Source of the DNA: Rhodocytophaga aerolata
Lineage (GTDB): Bacteria > Bacteroidota > Bacteroidia > Cytophagales > 172606-1
Length of the DNA stretch: 64,000 nucleotides
Assembly (NCBI RefSeq): GCF_030503435.1
Contig: NZ_JAUKPO010000021.1
Coordinates: 62,001-126,000 of the forward strand
Direction: 5' to 3'
Below, one piece after another: positions 32,177 through 41,263 of this stretch. How positions within the stretch are numbered: the first letter of the stretch is position 1; the number at the start of each line of letters is the position of its first letter. The notes under the pieces were generated by a model. The model ran no database searches, was not told the origin of the DNA, and was given only the letters and a program-made list of their open reading frames with translations. The translations under genes and the position numbers were made by a program.

Positions 32177-33079
32177 ATGACACCAGATGTTCAACACGCT
32201 AACACGAATGAATTAGCTAGTTATGATGCGCGGATGACAAAAAGAAATCCCCAAACAGGTAATCAGATAGAAATTCACACACTGCAATGGATCGAGCAAA
32301 ACCAAGCTCCCCAATTCTATAACCCTGCCCGTAGTACTTGTTTTGAAATAATTTGGGTAATGAAAGGCATAGGTAAATTAGAAGTTGATTGTCAGGAATA
32401 TGTGGTTGGGAACAACACCATTCTTTTCCTTTGTCCAGGCCAATTGCGTCAGTTCTCAACTACTGGTAAGTTGGAAGGGTACTATATTTCCATAGTAGCA
32501 GAGTTTGTATACCTGGCAGAAAATAAACATGATTTTTCATTATTAACTCTGCAAAATAACTTCGGCCAGAAACTACAGATTATTCAGGTTGATAAGGAGA
32601 TACAGTACGAATTAGAAGACATACTGATGAAGATGCTCAAAGAGTTGACTAACTTTTTTATGTTACGGACAGAGATTTTAAAAGGATTGCTGAAAGTATT
32701 TCTCATTTATCTTTCCAGAAAAGCAGAAAAGCGGGCCTATATAAATGTACCAGAGAAAGATAAACAAATTGCCGATAAGTTTATGTCTTTGCTTAAAATG
32801 CATTATACCACCAAACGAATGGTGGCAGACTATGCCAAAGAGTTATGTGTTACGCCCAACTACCTTAACCGGATTGTAAAAAAGATATCGGGATTTCCGG
32901 CAAGTTACCATATACAGCAGCACATCATTTTGGAAGCAAAGCGACAGGCTATGTATTCAGGGTTAAGTATGAAGGAGGTAGCCTATGAGTTAGGATTTTC
33001 GGATTATGCCCATTTTAGTAAGTTCTTCAAAAACAATTCAGGGATGAACTTTACTACCTTCAAAAATGGAAACTATTAA
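32177..33079 (+). CDS. AraC-family transcriptional regulator
   Basis: A 300-residue regulator with an N-terminal cupin-like sensing domain (ICEIIWVMKGIGKLEVDCQEYVVGNN style, about 20-150) and a C-terminal AraC domain with both helix-turn-helix units (MVADYAKELCVTPNYLNRIVKKISGF and MKEVAYELGFSDYAHFSKFFKNNSG). It is divergent from lpdA and the catabolic run, and upstream of the small ORF and GAF-protein gene, so it could control either side. Ligand unknown. Confidence 0.9.
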   Translation: MTPDVQHANTNELASYDARMTKRNPQTGNQIEIHTLQWIEQNQAPQFYNPARSTCFEIIWVMKGIGKLEVDCQEYVVGNNTILFLCPGQLRQFSTTGKLEGYYISIVAEFVYLAENKHDFSLLTLQNNFGQKLQIIQVDKEIQYELEDILMKMLKELTNFFMLRTEILKGLLKVFLIYLSRKAEKRAYINVPEKDKQIADKFMSLLKMHYTTKRMVADYAKELCVTPNYLNRIVKKISGFPASYHIQQHIILEAKRQAMYSGLSMKEVAYELGFSDYAHFSKFFKNNSGMNFTTFKNGNY

Positions 33080-33606
33080 AATGCTTTGTTTTCCTATTAT
33101 GCTTTTTCATTAGATCTGTGATGATTTATACAACAGAACCAGGAATATGGCCATTCTTTTAATCAGGCTAAAGTAAGATATTCGTATAGCTATATATTGA
33201 AGGGGTTCTATTTACCATGCAATCAATCTGAAATAGTTGAGTAAAAAACGTTCCGGCTCGTATGCATTTCATTCTGTATCTCATTACCTCTAACCAGATA
33301 TAGCCTGCAAACAGATGAATGTTTTGATCAGATTTGTCCCAATTTAAGAGCACAACCTCTAGAGTTATTGAACTCATGTCTTTAATTCGGTAAATGACGA
33401 AATTTTACTGTATTCCAGCCATTATCCCATTATGCGCCGAAAAATTCAAGGGAGCATATATCAAAGAAGTAGGTTACATCATTTTCTCTTATGAATACCA
33501 TCTGATGATTGGATTTTAATGGTTTGACTAATCTGTAAGCAGTTGTCTATTAATGGAAGCGTATTACAGACTTTACTAACACTGGAAATAATTTAATCAA
33601 CATGCC
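33080..33606. other. intergenic region, nothing assigned
   Basis: About 527 AT-rich bases. A minus-strand frame of about 69 codons exists here but shows no family feature, has unusual composition rich in methionine and cysteine, and is not adjacent to a partner. Promoter for the small ORF at 33607 is expected near the end of this region. Confidence 0.35.
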
Positions 33607-33819
33607 ATGAAAACGTTAGCTCAGCTTCTCCATGAGGTCCTTAAGAGTATGGAGGAACATCGGAAGCTAAAAACTGAGACTGATAAAAAGCCAGAAAAAC
33701 AAATGGTTTATGCTGCACAAGATAAGTTGAAGAAAGAAAATTCATCAGTAAACTCCACAGAAGACGAGCAGGAAATACTTAATGACTTTTTGAATTATTA
33801 CAAAGATAATAGCCGGTAA
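33607..33819 (+). CDS. small charged protein upstream of the GAF protein
   Basis: A 70-residue, lysine- and glutamate-rich protein with an N-terminal amphipathic helix (LAQLLHEVLKSMEEHRKL), a polar linker and a second short helix (EQEILNDFLNYYKD). It has no signal peptide and no cysteine. ATG at 33607. It lies 57 bases upstream of the GAF protein gene in the same direction and is probably co-transcribed. The two-helix form suggests a protein-binding adaptor, which is an inference. Confidence 0.55.
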   Translation: MKTLAQLLHEVLKSMEEHRKLKTETDKKPEKQMVYAAQDKLKKENSSVNSTEDEQEILNDFLNYYKDNSR

Positions 33820-33876
33820 GAGGAGATGTATAAAGGTTTTAACACAGTCTATTAACCCTTTTAAACTAGCCTATCT

Positions 33877-36255
33877 ATGATAAAACAGTGTACGAAACTT
33901 ACGATAGATTATTTTCCTTTTAAAGCATCTCTGTCTTTATCACCGCTGATTGGCTATTGGAAAGAAAAAATAGATGATACTAATCCTTTGCTGGCAAACC
34001 TGAAAGAGAATCTGTTGTCAAACTTGTCCCAGGTACCGGAGCTGTTGCAGAAAATCAGGAATGAGAAAATACTAGAACTGCATCAGCCTCTTATTGAGAT
34101 GCTGATGAGTGCCTTATTTCCCTGGGCAAGTAGGGATAAAGGAATGGGCGGTGCATTTACACCCTTTGAAAAATCTTGCTTCTATGCAACACCCTTATTT
34201 AGATCCAGCCTTCTGAAAGGAACCAGTCAAATCCATTATCCACCAGAGTTAGACGAAAGTCAGATTTTGTACCATCGGATATTTTACGTCTATGTATTGA
34301 TTCTAAAAAAATTTTATAATAGAGAGGTAAATGAGCCAACTACCTTGCCCTTTGTTCTCAAAGATGAGCAGACAAATTTAAACAGGTATTATAAAATTTA
34401 CCTTAATACAGATTTTGTAGAAGTGAATAAGGTGGATGAACTACCCTTTCTCTCATCTGAAGAGTTGAAGCGTTTGCTTCATAACTTTCATGACCTGGAC
34501 TTATGGATGCAATTTATCCCCCCTAAGCATTTTGAACTGGAAGGATTTATTTTATTAAACCTAGTTGATGTTACGGAAGGAGAAACCTTGTCTGCTTTAA
34601 AATATAGCCTGCTTGATAATGGCTCTCTCACTTCACCACAAAAGTTCAACCTGTTGCAAAATCATCTGCGAACATTGCTGCAACGAGCAGATTTGCTTCT
34701 GGGTATCAGCGCCATGCAGAAAAGTGGTAATACCTATTGGAAGTCTGGGTGTAAAATCACCCGCAGCTTTACCTCACCTCCTACAAAAGGTATGACTTGT
34801 GCCGCTCAAGTAGCTAAATTTTATGAGGAGTTAGTGACCAATGGTGCACCTCTTTTTATAGAAAATGTAGAGGTTTCCACCTTACCTGGAGTTATAATGG
34901 AGGCATTAAAAGAACAAAATGTAGGGAGTATAGTCTGCATACCCCTATATCTTGAAGAGGAGATAATAGGTGTACTGGAACTAGCTTTTCCTCAACCTAC
35001 TGACCTAAGTAATATGGTCTTCAGCAGAATAGAAGAAGTCTTGCCTTTGTTTGCACTGGCTTTACAATGGCATAATGATCAAGAAGAAAATAGGATTGAT
35101 GCAATTATTAAAGAAAAATTCACCGCCATTCATCCATCTGTCGAGTGGCGATTTAAAGAAGCAGCCATTAATTTATTGGATAAGCAGTATAAGGGAGAAG
35201 CATTGGAGATTGAACCAATTGTTTTTACGCAGATATACCCACTGTATGCCGCAGCGGACATCCGAAACTCTTCAATTGAACGCAATCGTGCAATTAGGCA
35301 GGATTTACTTTCTCAGTTACGACTGGCTAATGATGTGATAAATAAAGTTTACCAACTATATCCTTTCCCTATTTACGCCAAGCTCTTACACAAAACACAC
35401 AAATATATTAAAGGTATGGAGAGCGGTCTGCTGTCTGATGCTGAAATTAGTACCAATGACTTCTTCAAAAGAGAAATAGAACCAGTATTCAGACATATAG
35501 CTTCGGTTAATCAAGAGCTAAAGCCTGACCTGCAGATTTACTGGAGTGCTTTGGATGTTGAATTAGGAATGTTATATGATAAGAGAAAGGATTTTGAAGA
35601 AAGCCTTATGCAGATTAACGATGCATTATCAATTTACCTTGAAGACGAAGAACAACGAGCACAACAAATGTTTCCTCATTATTTCGAAAAGTATAAAACA
35701 GATGGCATTGAATATACCATTTATGTGGGTGCTTCCTTAGTACAGAACCAGGAGTATAGCTCGATTTATCTAAAAAACCTCCGCTTGTGGCAGCTGATGA
35801 CCTTATGTGAGATGACTAGAAGAGCAAAAGCCTTACAACCACAATTAAAAATTCCATTGGAAACTACCGGGCTTATATTAGTCCATTCACTTCCTTTATC
35901 TATTCGTTTCCGATTGGATGAGCGGCATTTTGATGTAGATGGGGCCTATAATATCCGCTATGAAATACTGAAAAAACGTATTGATAAGGCTTTAGTTAAA
36001 GATACCAAGGAAAGACTTACACAGCCGGGTAAGATAGTCATTATCTACTCCCAGTTTAAAGAAGCAAGCGAATACTACGAATACATAGAGTATTTGCAGG
36101 AAAATGGGATGTTAGGGGAATCCGTAGAAAATTTAGAGGTAGAAGACCTACAAGGAGTACAGGGCCTAAAAGCGTTGCGCGTAGAGGTGAAACTGAAAGA
36201 TAGTGAGCCTTTGCGAAAGAAGTCTAAGCCAGCAGCAGTTATAGATAAAGTATAG
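33877..36255 (+). CDS. large GAF-domain protein, function unknown
   Basis: A 792-residue soluble protein. A long N-terminal helical region (to about 280) precedes a GAF-like sensing domain around residues 290-390 (ELVTNGAPLFIENVEVSTLPG ... GSIVCIPLYLEEEIIGVLELAFPQ), and the remaining 400 residues are helical with no enzymatic motif. There is no kinase, cyclase or helix-turn-helix domain, so any output must be by protein contact. Proteins with this architecture recur in Bacteroidota under the name GAF domain-containing protein; their role is unknown. It lies between a 70-residue protein and an NTF2-like protein, all co-directional. Confidence 0.8.
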   Translation: MIKQCTKLTIDYFPFKASLSLSPLIGYWKEKIDDTNPLLANLKENLLSNLSQVPELLQKIRNEKILELHQPLIEMLMSALFPWASRDKGMGGAFTPFEKSCFYATPLFRSSLLKGTSQIHYPPELDESQILYHRIFYVYVLILKKFYNREVNEPTTLPFVLKDEQTNLNRYYKIYLNTDFVEVNKVDELPFLSSEELKRLLHNFHDLDLWMQFIPPKHFELEGFILLNLVDVTEGETLSALKYSLLDNGSLTSPQKFNLLQNHLRTLLQRADLLLGISAMQKSGNTYWKSGCKITRSFTSPPTKGMTCAAQVAKFYEELVTNGAPLFIENVEVSTLPGVIMEALKEQNVGSIVCIPLYLEEEIIGVLELAFPQPTDLSNMVFSRIEEVLPLFALALQWHNDQEENRIDAIIKEKFTAIHPSVEWRFKEAAINLLDKQYKGEALEIEPIVFTQIYPLYAAADIRNSSIERNRAIRQDLLSQLRLANDVINKVYQLYPFPIYAKLLHKTHKYIKGMESGLLSDAEISTNDFFKREIEPVFRHIASVNQELKPDLQIYWSALDVELGMLYDKRKDFEESLMQINDALSIYLEDEEQRAQQMFPHYFEKYKTDGIEYTIYVGASLVQNQEYSSIYLKNLRLWQLMTLCEMTRRAKALQPQLKIPLETTGLILVHSLPLSIRFRLDERHFDVDGAYNIRYEILKKRIDKALVKDTKERLTQPGKIVIIYSQFKEASEYYEYIEYLQENGMLGESVENLEVEDLQGVQGLKALRVEVKLKDSEPLRKKSKPAAVIDKV

Positions 36256-36328
36256 ACAGTTTTGGATCTGTTTACTTTCTGATATACCCAAATCTATCTG
36301 CCTGAAAAAATTTTCAACTATTACTTAT

Positions 36329-36736
36329 ATGATTTCTGTTTCCATTTATACTTTCCAGGCTCAATTATATCAGTCTTTAGATCTTCAACAAGTTTTGACT
36401 GATACATACAAAAAGCTAAATGCTTTAGATATAGCAGAATTTACTTCCTATTTGGCAGATGATATAGAATATACGTTAGGGTGTATAGCAAAAGGTAAAT
36501 ATAAACAGAACTTGATTGAGACTTTGAGACAGTTATTTGCACAGGTAACAGCAATTAAGTATGAAATTCTACATAGTTATCAATCAGGAAATAGTGTGGT
36601 CGTAGAAATGGAAGTTACCTATGAGAGAATAGATCAAAGTGATATAATTATCTCAGGAGTTATTTTTCTAAAAATAGAAGATGAATTAGTGAATGTATTG
36701 AAAGTGTATAAAGATTTTACTCCTCTTTTGGGTTAA
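36329..36736 (+). CDS. NTF2-like (SnoaL-type) protein
   Basis: A 135-residue protein of the NTF2-like cone fold: an N-terminal helix (QVLTDTYKKLNALDIAEFTSYL), followed by ADDIEYTLG and a beta sheet with FLKIEDELVNVLKVYKDFTPLL as final strands. Members act as small enzymes, ligand-binding proteins or inert scaffolds, and no active-site residue set is obvious. The gene follows the GAF protein by 73 bases on the same strand, and may belong to its unit, but a separate promoter is possible. Confidence 0.8.
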   Translation: MISVSIYTFQAQLYQSLDLQQVLTDTYKKLNALDIAEFTSYLADDIEYTLGCIAKGKYKQNLIETLRQLFAQVTAIKYEILHSYQSGNSVVVEMEVTYERIDQSDIIISGVIFLKIEDELVNVLKVYKDFTPLLG

Positions 36737-36790
36737 AAATTATCAACTCCTGTAAGGTTAGGAGCGATTCAAATATTTCAATAATTTTAT

Positions 36791-37150
36791 TTACTTCAAA
36801 GTGACAAATACAGATTTTCTGATAGCAGGCAATAGATTTTTTGTCCGATGTCCTTTGCCAGTTGTGTCTTCAACCAAGATAATGTCTCCAGGCATAAAAT
36901 TTCTTTTTTCTCCTTGAGAAGTCTCTATTTCTATTTCACCATCCAGTAAGATTATATATTGCTTGGCTGGGGCCTGGTGAAAATCATAATCATATTCTGG
37001 CAGTACCTTCCGGAAGATAATACTCTCTACCTCTTCTGCTTCTGACACAAAACCAATACTCCCAGCTGAGTGCAGCGGAATAAGTAACCTCTCAAAATGA
37101 CTATGCCTGTTTGTATCTGCGTACAAACGGGTTACTTCAAATGTATCCAT
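36791..37150 (-). CDS. small cupin-domain protein
   Basis: A single-domain cupin of about 119 residues with a beta-barrel core: KQYIILLDGEIEIETSQGEKRNFMPGDIILVEDTTGKGHRT contains the second cupin motif PGD...H, while the first motif is poorly conserved (FHQAPAKQYIILLDGEIE), leaving one or two likely metal ligands. I chose the ATG at 37150; a TTG four codons upstream lacks support. It could bind a metal or small molecule; function unknown. It is about 100 bases downstream of wrbA on the same strand. Confidence 0.8.
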   Translation of the reverse strand: MDTFEVTRLYADTNRHSHFERLLIPLHSAGSIGFVSEAEEVESIIFRKVLPEYDYDFHQAPAKQYIILLDGEIEIETSQGEKRNFMPGDIILVEDTTGKGHRTKNLLPAIRKSVFVTLK

Positions 37151-37247
37151 ATCAAAGAACAAAGAATAAAGAGAAAAACAGGGCTAATTTCATTTAAAAG
37201 TGAGCAATACCCACTACTTATGTAATTTTCTATGGCCTTTATGTACG

Positions 37248-37859
37248 TTAAGCAGATAAGCCTTTTTTTATCCATCCAGCTATCATGACAGTGCGCCTAG
37301 CCTGATGGATAACAGCTTCTTGTACATCGGTTTTCATTCCTTCTCTGTCTACAGAAACGCTTACGCCATATGGATTACCGCCGGCAGCAAAAATTACCGG
37401 ATCAGTATAGCCGGGAGCTGCAATAATGGCACCCCAATGATGCATAGTAGTATATAAGGAAAGTAGCGTAGATTCCTGTCCACCATGCGGATTCTGGGCA
37501 CTAGTCATGGCGCTCACCACTTTATTAGCTAGTTTGCCTTGGAACCACAAGCCTCCTGTAGAATCTAGGAACTGTTTCATCTGGGCAGGAATATTGCCAT
37601 AGCGGGTAGGCATACTAAAAATAATAGCGTCTGCCCATTCCAGATCACTCAGTGCAACTTCAGGAATGTGTCTGGTTTTTTCCACAGTGGCTTGCCAGGC
37701 AGGGTTCGCAGCAATGGCTTCTGCTGAGGCAAGTTCTGATACTTTAAATAGCTGCACCGTGGCTCCTGCTTGTTCGCCTCCCTGGGCGGCCCATTGTGCC
37801 AGTTGATAATTTGTGCCCGTAGTGCTGTAGTAAATAACAGCCAATTTTATTTTATCCAT
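37248..37859 (-). CDS. wrbA: NAD(P)H:quinone oxidoreductase, WrbA type
   Basis: A 203-residue flavodoxin-fold enzyme that reduces quinones by two electrons to hydroquinones, protecting from semiquinone redox cycling. The FMN phosphate loop is YYSTTGTNYQLAQ near residue 10; SMPTRYGNIPAQMKQFLDSTGGLW and the AMTSAQNPHGGQESTLLSLYTTMHHWG stretch are characteristic of WrbA. Length is normal. It lies in a neighbourhood of ring-cleaving dioxygenase, pirin and reductases, in line with quinone stress. Confidence 0.93.
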   Translation of the reverse strand: MDKIKLAVIYYSTTGTNYQLAQWAAQGGEQAGATVQLFKVSELASAEAIAANPAWQATVEKTRHIPEVALSDLEWADAIIFSMPTRYGNIPAQMKQFLDSTGGLWFQGKLANKVVSAMTSAQNPHGGQESTLLSLYTTMHHWGAIIAAPGYTDPVIFAAGGNPYGVSVSVDREGMKTDVQEAVIHQARRTVMIAGWIKKGLSA

Positions 37860-38353
37860 GTTTTATAATAATTAAGTAGAGTGAAGTGTGAGTATGCTAT
37901 CAGAAATGAAGCAAATTGCTTTTAACAAAAGTACTCCTGCATTCCAGGCGGGACAATGGCTAGATCTTCTCAATCCTTGTATATTTTGAAACAAGTTTAA
38001 TTAAGTAGCGGCTAGTGGAAAGGGGTTTAATTTGAAGGTATCTATTTTGTTGTTATAGTCTTTACACATGTAGAAAGGTATCAGGATTGTCTACTGCCAG
38101 GTAGATAGGACGGAAAAGAAACAACTTTTTGTCAAGCTGATATATACAACTCTTGTTCTTATCTGTCCATTGTTTAAGCCTACTCCTACTTATACTTTTG
38201 TCTTACGCTCCAGGCTTTAGTAGCAGGCATAAAACTTCAGAGCTCATATAATTCAAAGCCTTCTATTATATCTACGTAGGTATCGAGGGAATCTATGTCT
38301 TCTGTATATTTTAATACATCCATTTTAATTTATTATGTAATTCTTTCTATCCT
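37860..38353. other. divergent intergenic region between wrbA and the protoglobin gene
   Basis: About 494 bases carrying the promoters for both genes. A 28-codon minus-strand ORF with ATG start lies at 38237-38323, acidic and unsupported. No palindrome comparable to those elsewhere in the window was seen. Confidence 0.35.
38237..38323 (-). CDS. tiny ORF, doubtful
   Basis: An ATG-started 28-codon frame encoding an acidic peptide beginning MDVLKYTEDIDSLDTYVD and ending in EGFELYEL, with an AT-rich sequence directly upstream as seen before many Bacteroidota starts. It might be a real small protein, a leader peptide, or the 5' remnant of a lost gene. No homology is recognised. Confidence 0.15.
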   Translation of the reverse strand: MDVLKYTEDIDSLDTYVDIIEGFELYEL

Positions 38354-38938
38354 ATGCAAACTCAAATAGAGCAAATTCCAGGGTATACTTACGGACAAGT
38401 AGACCCATCGCCAGTTTCTGAAGCCGATTTAGATTTATTAAAACAGACCGTATTGTTCTCTGATGAAGATGTTCAGTATTTACGCCTAGCAGGTATCATA
38501 TTAGAAGATCAAACAGATGCAGTGCTGGATGTTTGGTATGGCTTTGTTGGTGCCCATCCGCATCTAGCAAGGTATTTTGGAAAAAACAACAACTTAGATG
38601 CAAATTATCTGGCTAATGTTAGAAGGCGTTTCGGAAAATGGATTATGGATACCTGTACTCGTGCCTATGATCAGGATTGGCTGAATTACCAGCATGAAAT
38701 TGGCCTCCGGCACTTAGTAAAAAAGAACCAGACGGATGGAGTAGATGCTGAACCTATTATCCATTTCCGCTATTTAGTTGCTTTTATTGTACCTATAACC
38801 GCTACTATAAAACCTTTTCTGGCTAGCAAAGGTCACTCGGCGTCGAAAGTGGAAAAAATGTATGCTGCCTGGTTCAAAGCCACTACCCTTACCGTCACAT
38901 TATGGTGCTATCCTTATACAAAAGCCGGTACTTTTTAA
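38354..38938 (+). CDS. protoglobin-type haem protein
   Basis: A 194-residue single-domain protoglobin, similar to the sensor domains of globin-coupled regulators but without an output module. The globin region includes LRLAGIILEDQTDAVLDVWYGFVGAHPHLARYF near the start, the proximal histidine segment YQHEIGLRH near residue 120 and IIHFRYLVAFIVPITATIKPFL. Protoglobins bind O2, NO or CO, and stand-alone forms are proposed to handle reactive nitrogen species or serve as carbene-type catalysts. It lies divergent from wrbA and upstream of two esterase genes. Confidence 0.9.
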   Translation: MQTQIEQIPGYTYGQVDPSPVSEADLDLLKQTVLFSDEDVQYLRLAGIILEDQTDAVLDVWYGFVGAHPHLARYFGKNNNLDANYLANVRRRFGKWIMDTCTRAYDQDWLNYQHEIGLRHLVKKNQTDGVDAEPIIHFRYLVAFIVPITATIKPFLASKGHSASKVEKMYAAWFKATTLTVTLWCYPYTKAGTF

Positions 38939-39095
38939 AAGGCTGGGTAGTGCTGCTAATGACTAATAGAATGCCGCACATAGACATTGTTGCAGGCAAT
39001 ATTCTCTTCCATCTTTAAATCAGTTCCTCCATTCAGATACGCTTCACAAAAGGTATAATTATTTCTTTTATTCAACCTACACAAACAATCTATTT

Positions 39096-40094
39096 ATGAA
39101 CAGTTCAGCCACTTTAACCCAGCCAGGTGTAGTACACTATGCCGAAGACCCACGTTTAGATCAAGGCACCAAAGCATTCTTAACAATGCTGAATTCTGCT
39201 GGTGGCCCTCCGCTGGAATCTCTTTCTCCGGCAGATGCCCGTATGGTGCTGGTAAATGCGCAAACATCTATGAATGTAGACTTATCAGGTATCGAGGTAT
39301 CAGAAAAAACAATTTCCAGCGATGGATACACGGTGAAACTTTTTATTATCCGTCCGGAAGGAGTGAAAGAGGTGCTGCCGGTATTTATGTTCCTGCATGG
39401 CGGGGGCTGGGTATTAGGCGATTTTCCTACCCACAAGCGAATGGTACGTGACCTGGTAGTATTATCAGGATATTGTGCTGTTTTTGTGGAATATACCCGT
39501 TCACCTGAGGCCAGGTATCCACAAGCGTTACATGAAATTTATGCAGCCACCAAATGGGTAGCCCAAAATGGTGCAGAAATAGGTGTAGATGGTACTACTA
39601 TGGCAGTAGTAGGCAATAGTGCCGGAGGAGATTTAACAGCAGCGACCTGTTTAATGGCCAAAGATAAAGGAGGGCCAGACATTAAGTTGCAAATTTTATT
39701 ATGGCCGGTTACCAATGCTGATTTTGAATTGAACTCGTATGAGGAATTCGGAGAAGACCGTTTTCTGACTACCTCTGTGATGAAATGGATGTGGGACCAA
39801 TATGTACCAGATCTGGAGCAAAGAAAAGAAAAATACGCTTCGCCTTTGCAGGCCACTATAGAGGAGCTAAGAGGTTTACCACCCACACTAATTCAAGTAG
39901 CCCAAAATGATATTCTACGAGATGAAGGAGAAGCCTATGGCCGCAAATTAGATCTGGCAGGCGTACCAGTGACTACGATCCAATACAATGGTATGATTCA
40001 CGATTTTGGCCTCCTGAATGGCTTAGCCCATCTGCCTGCTACCCGTTCTTTATTTGTACATGCAGCGGCTGAATTGAAAAAATACCTTGGTTAA
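39096..40094 (+). CDS. alpha/beta hydrolase, hormone-sensitive-lipase family
   Basis: A 332-residue esterase. The oxyanion motif is FLHGGGWVLGD near residue 99, the nucleophile elbow VVGNSAGGD near 166, the acid lies in NDILRDEG and the histidine in MIHDFGL. These are the four hallmarks of bacterial HSL-type esterases that hydrolyse short-chain esters. There is no signal peptide. It has its own gap of about 160 bases from the protoglobin gene and a hairpin after its stop, so it appears to be a single-gene unit. Confidence 0.9.
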   Translation: MNSSATLTQPGVVHYAEDPRLDQGTKAFLTMLNSAGGPPLESLSPADARMVLVNAQTSMNVDLSGIEVSEKTISSDGYTVKLFIIRPEGVKEVLPVFMFLHGGGWVLGDFPTHKRMVRDLVVLSGYCAVFVEYTRSPEARYPQALHEIYAATKWVAQNGAEIGVDGTTMAVVGNSAGGDLTAATCLMAKDKGGPDIKLQILLWPVTNADFELNSYEEFGEDRFLTTSVMKWMWDQYVPDLEQRKEKYASPLQATIEELRGLPPTLIQVAQNDILRDEGEAYGRKLDLAGVPVTTIQYNGMIHDFGLLNGLAHLPATRSLFVHAAAELKKYLG

Positions 40095-40103
40095 TAAAAC
40101 AGG

Positions 40104-40132
40104 CAGGTAAATACTGAACTTGTATTTACCTG
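40104..40132 (+). terminator. hairpin after the esterase gene
   Basis: Arms CAGGTAAATAC (40104-40114) and GTATTTACCTG (40122-40132) form an 11-base perfect stem ten bases after the stop. It lacks a long T run, so it may be an inefficient terminator or a 3' stabilising hairpin. Confidence 0.55.
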
Positions 40133-40250
40133 TCCCATCTAAATAAGGAGTTAGAAAAAAAATTAATTCCTGTTACCTCTCAATATCCTTCTCCTGCTAG
40201 TGTTCTCTGCTATTTCAGGATAACTCATTCACCCCTCACTTACCACTGTT

Positions 40251-41069
40251 ATGCAAAAATTAATGAACAGTTTGCTGCTCATCGTAGCCGCATTATTTCT
40301 TTCTACTGCCTACATGAAAGACGACGATAATCATGTGCCAGGTTCTGCTAAAACCTTTGTGCTAGTACATGGCTCCTGGCAAGGTGCGTGGATCTGGCAA
40401 AAAGTTAAAGAAGATCTGGAGAAAAAAGGTCACCGGGTGGTGCCTGTAGAATTGCCAGCTCATGGAGATGACCCAACATCACCAGCTAATGTTTCCATGG
40501 AAATGTACCGGGATAAAGTAGCTTCTTTCATTGGAGAGTTGGGTACAAAGGTAATTCTGGTTGGCCATAGCATGGGAGGTTCTGTAATAACTGCTACAGC
40601 AGAGAAAATTCCAGACAAAATAGAAAAACTAGTGTATATAGGTGCCTTTGTTCCTGCAAACGGGGATGACTTACTAAAATTGCAAGGCATGGATCAGGGA
40701 TCTGAGTTAGGCCCTGCACTGGTACCTTCCGAGGATCTGCTCACCATAGGTGTAAAAGCAGATAAATTGGTATATTTGTTCTGTCAGGATGGATCTAAAG
40801 AAACACAAGAATTGCTAGTAGCCAAATACCGGACTGAACCCACCATTCCATTTACCTATACCTTTGCGCTGACTAGTGCAAATTTTGGCAAAGTAGATAA
40901 ATATTATATCCATACAGCCCAGGACCGGGTAATCAGTCCGGATTATCAAAAGAAAATGGCTGACGCAGCAAATATTACTAAACGGTATACATTGAACACA
41001 GGCCATAGCCCTTTTTTATCCAAACCATCCCTGGTATCCAGCACCTTGTTAGATATCATTAAAAAATAA
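40251..41069 (+). CDS. exported alpha/beta hydrolase (methylesterase-like)
   Basis: A 272-residue hydrolase with an N-terminal signal peptide (MNSLLLIVAALFLSTAYM). The core resembles the plant methylesterase/hydroxynitrile lyase group: FVLVHGSWQGAWIWQKVKEDLEKKGH, nucleophile elbow VGHSMGGSVI, acid in the YIHTAQDRVISPDY stretch and histidine in NTGHSPFLSKP. Substrates in that group are small esters or cyanohydrins; nothing defines them here. A strong hairpin terminator follows. Confidence 0.88.
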   Translation: MQKLMNSLLLIVAALFLSTAYMKDDDNHVPGSAKTFVLVHGSWQGAWIWQKVKEDLEKKGHRVVPVELPAHGDDPTSPANVSMEMYRDKVASFIGELGTKVILVGHSMGGSVITATAEKIPDKIEKLVYIGAFVPANGDDLLKLQGMDQGSELGPALVPSEDLLTIGVKADKLVYLFCQDGSKETQELLVAKYRTEPTIPFTYTFALTSANFGKVDKYYIHTAQDRVISPDYQKKMADAANITKRYTLNTGHSPFLSKPSLVSSTLLDIIKK

Positions 41070-41096
41070 CCAGAATGCTTGTCTGGCAGATTTTAA

Positions 41097-41128
41097 CTGA
41101 AAGCTATCAAAGCTTAGCTTTCAGTTTT
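41097..41128 (+). terminator. rho-independent terminator after the exported hydrolase
   Basis: CTGAAAGCTA (41097-41106) pairs perfectly with TAGCTTTCAG (41115-41124) and is followed by TTTT. It lies 28 bases after the stop codon. Confidence 0.75.
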
Positions 41129-41263
41129 GCAATCCAACACAGAGCAGTTTAATTCCATATTTGTCTATATCCGCTTTTCTGTTGTATATATTACTCTAAA
41201 TTTTAGACAATGCCTTCTCCATTGTACCTTTCATAGATAAAAGCTGATTAAAGTACTTATCAT

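Noticed and set aside
33168-33377. minus-strand 69-codon ORF
   Set aside because: No family signature, odd composition and no co-directional neighbours.
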